Below are positions 1 to 6,753 of a stretch of DNA of 7,069 nt, in pieces. The stretch is from Bacteroidales bacterium (GTDB lineage: Bacteria > Bacteroidota > Bacteroidia > Bacteroidales > UBA4417). The translations under genes and the position numbers were made by a program. Every line of letters starts with the position of its first letter. Within the stretch, counting starts at the first letter, position 1. The DNA lies in NCBI GenBank assembly GCA_025350385.1, contig JANXXZ010000498.1, forward strand, positions 1-7,069. Reading direction: 5' to 3'. A model generated the notes under the pieces. That model did no database searches, was not told the DNA's origin, and saw only the letters and a list, made by a program, of their open reading frames with translations.

Positions 1-62
1 CCAAGATTTAGCAATTTAGGAATTGCAGCTATAGAATAAGCATATTCGGCTGGCTGGTTTGT
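1..62 (-). repeat. 62-bp direct repeat, copy 1: orphan fragment of the 207-2411 gene
   Basis: This stretch is identical, base for base, to 310-371 and in the same orientation. On the minus strand it encodes the same peptide as the C-terminal part of the 207-2411 protein (TNQPAEYAYSIAAIPKLLNL, then G). It has no open frame leading into it: reading on the minus strand, the codons just before it are TAG-AAC-AAG (63-71), so an in-frame stop lies two codons upstream. It is therefore not translated as part of a continuous gene from the right. It may be the edge of a truncated second gene copy that continues left of the window, since the match reaches base 1 and could extend further. It could also be an assembly junction. 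The identity is directly visible; the origin is inference. Confidence 0.9.
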
Positions 63-88
63 CTTGTTCTAATTATTTGTCTTGTTCT
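58..88. repeat. short tandem repeat (13-bp motif twice, 18-bp period)
   Basis: The 13-mer TTTGTCTTGTTCT occurs at 58-70 and again at 76-88, giving a period of 18 bp with a five-base spacer. The first unit begins inside the last five bases of the 62-bp repeat copy, so the tandem lies exactly at the boundary where the orphan copy stops matching the gene. It may be a trace of the rearrangement that made the junction, or chance in a T/G-rich stretch. The rest of the gap up to 206 is AT-rich towards the gene and shows no gene or convincing terminator. Confidence 0.55.
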
Positions 89-206
89 GGGGGTTATGTG
101 GTTACTGGTGAACTATCGTGTAGTGGATGTTCCATAAATGCGTCTGCATGTGGTTGTGGTATGCCTTTTTTGGGCTAAAAAATATTTCTAAAAATTAAAA
201 TTATAT

Positions 207-2411
207 TTATTTTGTGCTAGAGATATTATTAAGAAATTCAATTTTTTTTGAAAAAAGACAATTGTTCTTTTCTGTGAAAGTTTTAATATCTTTATCGTTC
301 TGCCCAGTTCCAAGATTTAGCAATTTAGGAATTGCAGCTATAGAATAAGCATATTCGGCTGGCTGGTTTGTGGGGCCGTTCCAAACATATTGAACCATGC
401 CTCCTGCACCTTCTTCTTCAAAATTTACGGCACTAAAATCTTCTGTAAAAATTATTGCATTATTGTCATATATGTTGTACTTTGCAAGAGAACACTGTGA
501 TCTTAAGTATCCATTGTATGTGTATGTGCTCGCCCATAATCTGCCGTTTTCAGGTGTGCTATTGTAATACGTTGTATAAACTACGTTTTCATATCCTCTT
601 GCTGTTAGTGCCTGCCATTTTGGATCTGAAAAACTTGATATTGTATAAACTCTATGTGGAGGTAATAATGTATCTCCGTTTTGTAGATAGTTTACATTAA
701 TTGCTTGTTGAAATCGCTCATCAAGTCTTGTTTGTTCTGCAGGGGTGTTGGCAACTCCATTGTCTAAATTAAAGCTAAATCTTACTAAGTCTAGTGAATC
801 TGCAACACCATAGGGTTTTAAATCTATGAACATGCTTGTTCCAAGCCCTCCGCTTGAACCGTAAAGTCCAATACTAAATCCACTGTTTAAAGCTTCGTAT
901 ACTCCTGGTTGGGTTTCTGCTCGTTTTCTAATGGTGTAATAGTGGAGGGTTTTGCCATCTAGACTATCTAATGATATTGATGTTTTGTAGTCAGGTATTA
1001 GAACTCCTGCGCTTGTTTCGTTTTGAGCTACGTTTGGTCTGTTTGTTTTTTGTTTTATTTGTCTTATTATGCTCCAGTTTAAAACTCCATCAACTCCTGT
1101 TGTATCGTTACTTATCCAAGCAGTTCCAAGTGTGCCGTCTGCATTTTTGTAGATGTCTTTGTTTATATTTATCTGTCCATTATTTACTGGGTATGTTTGG
1201 GTTGTGCCATCACTCCAGTTTACGGTTACTGTGAAGTTTGGGTTGAGTACAGTTACTGGTTCTCCTGTTTCTAAGAAAGGTTTTAGAGTTGTTGTGAATG
1301 TGTATGGTGTTTGTTGAAGTTGTGCATCTACTATGTTGTTAGCTGCAACTGTTAGTGATTTATTTTCGGTGTTATAGCCGTCTTTGCTAAATTCCATTAT
1401 TATGTCTTCGCCCACGAGTAGGATTATGTCGTCGAGTGTTGATTTTAGTTTTTTTGGTGCAAATGGTTCTGAGTTTTTGATGTCTAGGTTTATTGGGGAG
1501 TTGTCGTTTGATATTTTTATTGCTTTGTATGTTTTTTGAAAGTTTTCGCCTGTAAGTGTTATTAGTTCTATTCCTGTCTGGCCGCCGTTTAGGGTTATTG
1601 TATTTTCTCCTTGTTCTAATGCGATAGAGGATGTGTATAGGTTTTTTCCATCAGCACCTCTAACCATTATTTTATAATTGCCTGTTTCTTTTATGTATGT
1701 TTCTATATTTGTTTGCTCAGAATAAGGGTTTGGGTAAATTATGTCTTTTGCAGTTTCGTTTTCTTTTTCGCCTGTTAAAGAGACTATGAATTTTTTGTTG
1801 TAAAATCCGGATGTGTCTGTGTATGTGCTGTCTATTCTTATGTTGTTGTTGGCTTTTATTATTACAACTTTTGAATTTGCTAAAGGGTTATTGTTAGGTA
1901 TTCCTGTGACGTGGCCGTTTATGTTAACTGTATTATCGTAATACTCAGGAGTCATTCCGGGATTAAGGTGCAAGGTATCGTCTTTGTCAGCTGTATTATA
2001 ATGAATTACAGGGAATTGCGCCATCGTATTGCAATTGACTTTGTTTGAATAAAAAATCAATACACCAAAAATGAAGCTGAAAGCAGAATAAAACACGCTA
2101 AAAGCATAACCCGTCTTTCGCGTCACAAGCCGGGCAATTTCTGAGCTTTCAATCCTGCCATCGCAATTTTCGTAACTGCTTTTATTTTTAAGGGATCGGT
2201 TTCGAGGCTGTTTCATACTCCATTTAAGGCGGGTTTTTGAAGGAAGATCTTTATCATACCACCTAAGATGAAAGTACCACTGAGCAGGCTTGTCGATCCA
2301 GTGCCGTCTTATTCCGGTTGTTCGGAGTGTTACCTGGTCCCTAGCGCGTTGGATTTGTTCGGAAATCCGAAATAAAACTATATACCTGTTATTCAATTTA
2401 CTACGATTCAT
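207..2411 (-). CDS. Exported protein with carboxypeptidase-regulatory-like and T9SS-CTD-like modules, function unknown
   Basis: The open frame of 734 codons starts at ATG 2411 and ends in TAA (207-209). I do not recognise its overall function. Residues ~1-95 are Arg/Lys/Trp-rich with no visible domain. Residues ~96-129 look like a signal peptide or membrane anchor (basic TRK, then hydrophobic ~102-121). Residues ~161-212 resemble the first half of a carboxypeptidase-regulatory-like beta domain (NINGHVTG, TDTSGFY) and ~331-366 its second half (FSKDGYNTENKSLTV). Between them, ~223-300 resemble a T9SS sorting domain (YPNPY at 226-230, GNYKIMV, GENTITL, then GENFQKTYKAIK). Residues ~370-710 are unrecognised and contain an acidic-glycine stretch EEEGAGG (665-671). 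No sorting domain stands at the true C-terminus. The start is doubtful: alternatives are ATG 2216, GTG 2126 (directly before the hydrophobic segment) and ATG 2024; none has a good ribosome site. It is AT-rich, Asn/Thr-rich and unlike the plus-strand genes in base use. Confidence 0.75.
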   Translation of the reverse strand: MNRSKLNNRYIVLFRISEQIQRARDQVTLRTTGIRRHWIDKPAQWYFHLRWYDKDLPSKTRLKWSMKQPRNRSLKNKSSYENCDGRIESSEIARLVTRKTGYAFSVFYSAFSFIFGVLIFYSNKVNCNTMAQFPVIHYNTADKDDTLHLNPGMTPEYYDNTVNINGHVTGIPNNNPLANSKVVIIKANNNIRIDSTYTDTSGFYNKKFIVSLTGEKENETAKDIIYPNPYSEQTNIETYIKETGNYKIMVRGADGKNLYTSSIALEQGENTITLNGGQTGIELITLTGENFQKTYKAIKISNDNSPINLDIKNSEPFAPKKLKSTLDDIILLVGEDIIMEFSKDGYNTENKSLTVAANNIVDAQLQQTPYTFTTTLKPFLETGEPVTVLNPNFTVTVNWSDGTTQTYPVNNGQININKDIYKNADGTLGTAWISNDTTGVDGVLNWSIIRQIKQKTNRPNVAQNETSAGVLIPDYKTSISLDSLDGKTLHYYTIRKRAETQPGVYEALNSGFSIGLYGSSGGLGTSMFIDLKPYGVADSLDLVRFSFNLDNGVANTPAEQTRLDERFQQAINVNYLQNGDTLLPPHRVYTISSFSDPKWQALTARGYENVVYTTYYNSTPENGRLWASTYTYNGYLRSQCSLAKYNIYDNNAIIFTEDFSAVNFEEEGAGGMVQYVWNGPTNQPAEYAYSIAAIPKLLNLGTGQNDKDIKTFTEKNNCLFSKKIEFLNNISSTK
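310..371 (-). repeat. 62-bp direct repeat, copy 2: within the 207-2411 gene
   Basis: This is the in-gene copy of the repeat at 1-62. It encodes residues ~681-701 of the minus-strand protein, close to its C-terminus. The two copies diverge at base 63 versus base 372 (C versus G). On the other side the left copy meets the window edge, so the full repeat length cannot be judged. The repeats are 309 bp apart start to start and enclose the last ~33 codons of the gene plus its downstream spacer. Confidence 0.9.
1314..1931 (-). other. Nested domain arrangement: T9SS-CTD-like module inside a regulatory beta domain
   Basis: Protein region ~161-366 of the 207-2411 gene. The outer parts (1776-1931 and 1314-1421) read like the two halves of one carboxypeptidase-regulatory-like fold: an early strand with a turn of the TDTSGFY type, and a late strand of the FSKDGYNTENKSLTV type. 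The inner part (1512-1745) has the ordered hallmarks of a type A sorting domain: YPNPY near its start, a GNYKIMV strand, a GADGKNLY turn, a GENTITL strand, and a closing GENFQKTYKAIK strand. In known T9SS cargo this module sits at the extreme C-terminus and is cleaved at the cell surface. Here about 430 residues follow it. The motif reading is by eye; structural equivalence is inference. Confidence 0.5.
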
Positions 2412-2872
2412 AATATTGTGATTAATAGTATAAATATACGACAGACTTTGCGAAATTCAACTGAGTATAATTCTGAATTGATCATACAACATGAAGTGTA
2501 TATGTCCTTGATGCGATTTCTCCCAGTCACAACGCCTTTCAAACATACAAGGTTTGTCTCGTCATGAATAAGATATCAGGTTAGGATCATGATAAATATT
2601 CCCATTGTTCCCCGGCAAATAAATGGTTATTAGACACTTACCAACCCGTTTCAAACATTAAGACTTAACAACTAGTTCATATATTGATTGTTATAAATTC
2701 CAATTTTTCAGTGTTATAGTTCAGAAATGGGAAGCGGGAAATGGCAGAAATTTCTTTATCACATGTTGATCTTTAAATTCAGCTGCCATTGTAATCCAAA
2801 GGTTTGCTCTAAAAAATACCGATGGAAGAACTTTTATACTAATTTCACGGCATTATTCCAAAAAGAGGAACG
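2412..2872. other. Divergent intergenic region, 461 bp, no gene seen
   Basis: This AT-rich spacer lies between the minus-strand gene and the plus-strand cluster and should carry promoters for both. On the minus strand, 2540-2547 matches the Bacteroidota -7 consensus TAnnTTTG exactly (TATGTTTG), but no TTTG lies at the usual -33 distance, so it is a weak candidate. On the plus strand I found no exact -7 match. TTTG at 2803-2806 could serve as a -33 element, but the region ~20 bp downstream (around 2839-2846, TAATTTCA-like) is a poor -7. The 10-mer TTTCAAACAT occurs twice (2537-2546 and 2649-2658). An open frame that starts at 2727 and runs into the next gene has no domain, no ribosome site and an unlikely composition, so I do not call it a gene. 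Confidence 0.6.
2864..2870 (+). promoter_or_regulatory. Shine-Dalgarno-like site for the 2873 start
   Basis: AGAGGAA ends two bases before the ATG at 2873. The spacing from the GAGG core is short (4 nt) but workable. It is the only clear purine-rich ribosome site in the window, and it supports the ATG at 2873, which also places the signal peptide at residue 1. Translation in this phylum often does not depend on such a site. Confidence 0.45.
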
Positions 2873-4831
2873 ATGCATAAACAAATCCTATTTCTTATTT
2901 TGCTTACCTTTTCCGGACTTTTCTGCAAAGCCCAGTCGGTACCTGAACTCATTACTTCTTCTGTTCAAGGAGATTATCCCGGATCGAACCTCCTTATAAT
3001 CTTCGACAGCACCCAGGTCCAGGTGGAAGAAAGCGGCCTGAGCCATGTATTCACACACCGGCTTTACAAAATATTTACTCCGGCCGGGGCTAAGGGACTG
3101 AATTTAATCAAATACGATTATGACCCGCTTTCTGCCTATGTTGAAATACGTGGTGTATCCGTCTACCGGGCTGATGGCCGCATCGAGCGCGTAAACCCCG
3201 CGAATGTGCTGGATTATCCGGCTCCTGCCCGGGCCATATACTGGGGTGCCCGCGAAAAAATGGTTGAGGTGGGCAGGCTCGAACCCGGCGATGCCGTGGA
3301 AGTATTCCTGTACCGCAAAGGCTTTACCTATGCCTTGCTCCAGGGCAGTGGCGATGACGATGAGCGCTATATTCCGCCGATGCGCGGACAGTTTTACGAT
3401 ATTGTCCCCTTCTGGGGATCCGACCCGGTGAAAGTAAAAGTCTACCAGGTGATTGTCCCGAAAGATAAACCCCTTCAATACGAGTTTTACAACGGGGAAG
3501 CAACTTCAAAAATGGAGATGAAGGCAGACAAACTTATCTATACCTTTTCGAAGAAAGATATCAGGCCCTGGAAAGGAGAATCCCGATCGGTGGACGCTTC
3601 GGATATTGCTCCTAAACTGTTGATATCCAGCTCCCCCGATTGGAAATCGAAATCAACCTGGTTTTATGGCGTAAATGAAGATTATAAAAGCTTTGCAAGC
3701 ACGCCGGCCATCCGGAAGAAGGTGGATGAGTTGCTGCGCAATGCCCGTAACGAAACAGATTCGATATCCATCCTTACCCATTGGGCAGGGGATGAAATAA
3801 GGTATTCCGGCATTTCGATGGGAAAAGGCGAAGGATTTACGCTTCACAGCGGGCAAATGAATTTTACTGATCGTTGCGGGGTATGCAAGGATAAGGCCGG
3901 AATGCTCATCACCATGTTACGCGCCGCCGGTTTCGAAGCCTATCCTGCAATGACCATGGCCGGTTCACGGATCGATTATATCCCTGCCGACCAGTTCAAC
4001 CATTGTGTAACCGTGGTAAAAAGACGCTCCGACGGGAAGTTTCACCTGCTCGATCCAACCTGGGTGCCTTTTGTCCGGGAACTCTGGTCAAGCGCTGAAC
4101 AGCAGCAGAATTACCTGATGGGAATTCCCGGCGGTGCCGACCTGGCCGAGACACCCCTTTCCGATCCTCAGAACCATTACCTCCGCATTACCGGTAAATC
4201 GGAAATTCAGGACGACGGAACCCTTGAAGGGGAATATACCATAACTGCCGAAGGGCAAACGGATGCCTCCATCCGTAGCATGTTTACCCGCGGTTATAAA
4301 GCCGATTGGGCAAATAACGTGGAGAAGGAGATCCTGCGTATCTCACCCCTCGCCCAACTCGTTAAGGTAACGTACGATGATCCTTACAACTACCTGGCCG
4401 GTCCCATCAACATGCAGTTCCGCATCCGGATCCCTGATTATGCTACCATTACCCGCGATGAGGTGATTTTTACACCTCTCACCGCTTCCGGTTTCTTTAA
4501 GCGGGCCATGCCTCATCTTACTTTCGATACGGGGCTTGAAAAACGTGAATTTCCATTCCGCGACCGGACTTCACATTCAGTGGAAATTTCCGAAAAAGTG
4601 ACAGTTGTGCAGGGTAAAGATATGGTTTCAGTCCCTGAACCTGCCTCCGGAAAAGGATCAGGAGCCAGCTATACCGGGGGATATCAGCAAGACGGGAATT
4701 TGCTCAGTTTCAGCTTTTCAGCCGAATTCCCGAAACGCATTTACCAGGCTTCCGACTGGAGTTCTTACCGCGAAGCCGTGGTATATCAGAACAAACTGGC
4801 CGAAACCCCGGTGATCATCAGGGTAAAATAG
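2873..4831 (+). CDS. Exported DUF3857 / transglutaminase-like protein, catalytic triad intact
   Basis: 652 residues. Residues 1-~20 form a signal peptide (hydrophobic ILFLILLTFSGLF, likely cut after CKA before QS). Cys18 is preceded by Phe, so it is a poor lipobox and a lipoprotein is less likely. Residues ~45-230 fit the DUF3857 beta domain (HRLYKIFTPAG, VSVYRADGRIERV, RLEPGDAVEV). Residues ~290-400 are a transglutaminase-like core with the triad in order: Cys338 in RCGVCKDKAGML, His377 in QFNHCVTVV, and Asp394 in HLLDPTW. The C-terminal ~250 residues are beta-rich and of the type that usually follows this core. Family members are exported by Bacteroidota. The papain-like fold could act as a peptidase, amidase or crosslinking enzyme in the periplasm or at the surface; the substrate cannot be told. 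A 69-bp gap (to 4901) separates it from a degenerate homologue. The start is supported by AGAGGAA at 2864. Architecture is secure; the reaction is not. Confidence 0.9.
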   Translation: MHKQILFLILLTFSGLFCKAQSVPELITSSVQGDYPGSNLLIIFDSTQVQVEESGLSHVFTHRLYKIFTPAGAKGLNLIKYDYDPLSAYVEIRGVSVYRADGRIERVNPANVLDYPAPARAIYWGAREKMVEVGRLEPGDAVEVFLYRKGFTYALLQGSGDDDERYIPPMRGQFYDIVPFWGSDPVKVKVYQVIVPKDKPLQYEFYNGEATSKMEMKADKLIYTFSKKDIRPWKGESRSVDASDIAPKLLISSSPDWKSKSTWFYGVNEDYKSFASTPAIRKKVDELLRNARNETDSISILTHWAGDEIRYSGISMGKGEGFTLHSGQMNFTDRCGVCKDKAGMLITMLRAAGFEAYPAMTMAGSRIDYIPADQFNHCVTVVKRRSDGKFHLLDPTWVPFVRELWSSAEQQQNYLMGIPGGADLAETPLSDPQNHYLRITGKSEIQDDGTLEGEYTITAEGQTDASIRSMFTRGYKADWANNVEKEILRISPLAQLVKVTYDDPYNYLAGPINMQFRIRIPDYATITRDEVIFTPLTASGFFKRAMPHLTFDTGLEKREFPFRDRTSHSVEISEKVTVVQGKDMVSVPEPASGKGSGASYTGGYQQDGNLLSFSFSAEFPKRIYQASDWSSYREAVVYQNKLAETPVIIRVK

Positions 4832-4900
4832 TTGACAATTTCATACTAAAGATGTTTCATTAAAATAATCAGAGTTGCACTTTTTTCAAAATTGATCAAA

Positions 4901-6736
4901 ATGACATACCCCAGGCATATTCAAATCCTAACCTTATTCCTGTTCTTAGGAATCACAGCTTCAGCCCAGCAGGAAAATACCGATGCCGTTTACCTCAGCC
5001 AGCTAAAAGAGTATACCCTGAACAAGGACGGCAGTTGGAGTTACCGCTATAGTCACAGGTTGAAATTACTTTCCTACTTTTCTTTTCATACCCTGTATGG
5101 CGAGGATTTCATTGTATATAATCCGGAGATGCAGAAGTTGAAAATAAACCATTCAGTGACAACGATGGCTGACGGGACCAAAGTAGTTACACCCGAAAAC
5201 GCGTATAATGAACAGTTACCCGGTTTTGCTGCCAATGCTCCTTTTTACAATAATCTCCGCGAAATGGCCGTAACACATACCGGCCTTGAAAGAGGGGCCG
5301 TGATTGATTTTGATTACACCTTATCCTCCTCAAAGGATTTTTCACCAGCAATGACAGGGAATGAGTTACTATGGATGAATTCGCCGCTTAAAGAGCTTAC
5401 ATTCATTATCAATGTCCCGAATGGCGTCACGTTGAATGTTGAGCAGTATAATGTCACGTCGAAACCCCTGGTAAAGAAGGAAGCATCAACGACAACCTAC
5501 ACCTGGACACTGACCAACCTTCCCGCCGCAACCCGCGAGGATTTCAGGCCGCGTGAACAACAGAACCGCCCGCGCATTGTTTTCTCAACCGCTAAAAATG
5601 CCGCTAAACTCGTGGAATCCTTCCTTGCCCAGCCGGCTTTTACATTAAAAACAGACGAAGTAATTCAGAACAATGTACTGGAAATCCGTAAGGAAAAGAT
5701 AACTGACCTGGCAGTGATGATGCGCATCCAGGACATGGTTGCAAATGAGATCAACTATCATCTGGTTCCATTATCCATTGCTGGTTTCAGGGTTCGCGCA
5801 GCTTCCGAAACCTATAAAAGCAACGGCGGGACCGAAGCCGAAAAAGCCGTCCTGCTGGCATCGATGCTCTCAGCAGCCGGAATACCTTCAGAAGTTGTGG
5901 CCGTAATTCCGGACCGGTTTTATGATAAAAAAACATTTAACCTTCAGTTGGTTGAACGTTTCCTTGTTAAAGCTACCCGGGCGAATGAAGAACCTGTTTA
6001 CCTCTCACCCCTGCAAAACGACCTCCAGGATCAGCGTTACTGGCTGGCCGGAAAGAAAATTATCACTTTGGTTCAGGGGAAATCCCTGCAGGTTGATACG
6101 AAGAAAATTGACGGGAACGAGCTTGGTTTCACTGGTAATTTCATTATCGGCAATTCAATGGATATTACAGGAACCATTTCCCTTGAACTGACGAACCGCC
6201 TTGATCCGTTTCTTAAACTTGCCCAGGATTCAGCCTATGCCAAAAAACTGATTTCCGGTATCTTCGATACTCCTGAAATCAGCCTCAGCACAATAAACCG
6301 GCTTAACAATGAAGAATTAACTGTCAGATACCAGGTTGCTGCAACTGGAAAAATCAAGGAGATTAGCGGGCATTATTTCCTGAAAATCCCTTCACTCCCA
6401 TCGGGTGTTGATGGCTGGCACATGACTGAAATGGTTACCCAGCGCAACGAACCCCTCGAAATTCCATTCCTGGTTAACGAATCGTACCAATACTCAATTA
6501 CGCTGCCTGAAGGATATGAGATGGTATCGCCCGAAGTCAGCCTGAACCTGAATAAAGATTTTGGCTTTATTAAGGTTAATATTACCCGGGATGGACGAAC
6601 TTTGCAGATAAATCGCTCCATTCATCTGGCAAAAACAACAATTGAACCGGCAGATTACGCCGAATTCAGACTTTTGTTGAACAGCTGGAACAACAGGAAA
6701 TACCGCGAAATCATCTTCAGGAAGGGTCCAAACTAA
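4901..6736 (+). CDS. Exported DUF3857 / transglutaminase-like protein lacking the catalytic residues
   Basis: 611 residues from ATG 4901. The frame opens nine bases earlier at a TTG (4892), which I reject in favour of the ATG directly before the signal peptide (ILTLFLFLGITASA, likely cut before QQ). Residues ~27-225 look like the DUF3857 domain (YRYSHRLKLLSY, TTMADGTKVV, LERGAVIDFDYTL). Residues ~265-375 align with the transglutaminase-like core of the upstream protein: EINYH matches EIRYS, and GTEAEKAVLLASMLSAAGI matches GVCKDKAGMLITMLRAAGF. The catalytic Cys position is Glu312, no His occurs in the stretch where His is expected, and the LLDPT motif is replaced by YLSPL. It is probably a non-catalytic partner, binding protein or scaffold. 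The remaining ~230 residues are beta-rich and unrecognised. No ribosome site is visible, only A-rich sequence before the ATG. The next gene starts 17 bp after the stop, which suggests co-transcription. Confidence 0.87.
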   Translation: MTYPRHIQILTLFLFLGITASAQQENTDAVYLSQLKEYTLNKDGSWSYRYSHRLKLLSYFSFHTLYGEDFIVYNPEMQKLKINHSVTTMADGTKVVTPENAYNEQLPGFAANAPFYNNLREMAVTHTGLERGAVIDFDYTLSSSKDFSPAMTGNELLWMNSPLKELTFIINVPNGVTLNVEQYNVTSKPLVKKEASTTTYTWTLTNLPAATREDFRPREQQNRPRIVFSTAKNAAKLVESFLAQPAFTLKTDEVIQNNVLEIRKEKITDLAVMMRIQDMVANEINYHLVPLSIAGFRVRAASETYKSNGGTEAEKAVLLASMLSAAGIPSEVVAVIPDRFYDKKTFNLQLVERFLVKATRANEEPVYLSPLQNDLQDQRYWLAGKKIITLVQGKSLQVDTKKIDGNELGFTGNFIIGNSMDITGTISLELTNRLDPFLKLAQDSAYAKKLISGIFDTPEISLSTINRLNNEELTVRYQVAATGKIKEISGHYFLKIPSLPSGVDGWHMTEMVTQRNEPLEIPFLVNESYQYSITLPEGYEMVSPEVSLNLNKDFGFIKVNITRDGRTLQINRSIHLAKTTIEPADYAEFRLLLNSWNNRKYREIIFRKGPN

Positions 6737-6753
6737 TCCTGCTTCCTCCGACT

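Noticed and set aside
166..182. T6-GGGCT-A6 inverted repeat downstream of the minus-strand gene, as a possible terminator
   Set aside because: The stem is only six A-T pairs with no GC pairs, so it is too weak to call as an intrinsic terminator.
455..1234. Plus-strand Leu/Cys-rich open frames at 455-700 and 971-1234
   Set aside because: They are antisense shadows of the AT-rich minus-strand gene; the composition simply mirrors its codons.
2540..2547. Exact Bacteroidota -7 match on the minus strand, as a firm promoter
   Set aside because: No TTTG element lies at the -33 distance, and a single eight-base degenerate match in AT-rich DNA is expected by chance.
2727..2999. 90-codon plus-strand open frame upstream of and overlapping the 2873 gene
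   Set aside because: No ribosome site, no domain, Cys/Lys/Phe-rich random-looking peptide, and it overlaps a well-supported gene in another frame.
3104..3478. Minus-strand open frames inside the 2873-4831 gene (also 3324-3509 and 3653-3856)
   Set aside because: They are shadows of a clearly coding plus-strand frame, with no domains or start signals.
4832..4866. TTGACA at 4832-4837 with TAAAAT at 4861-4866, as a sigma70-type promoter before the second transglutaminase-like gene
   Set aside because: The spacing is about 23 bp, far from 17, and Bacteroidota housekeeping promoters use a different consensus.
4892..4900. TTG start three codons before ATG 4901
   Set aside because: An ATG directly before the signal peptide is the simpler start; no ribosome site favours the TTG.
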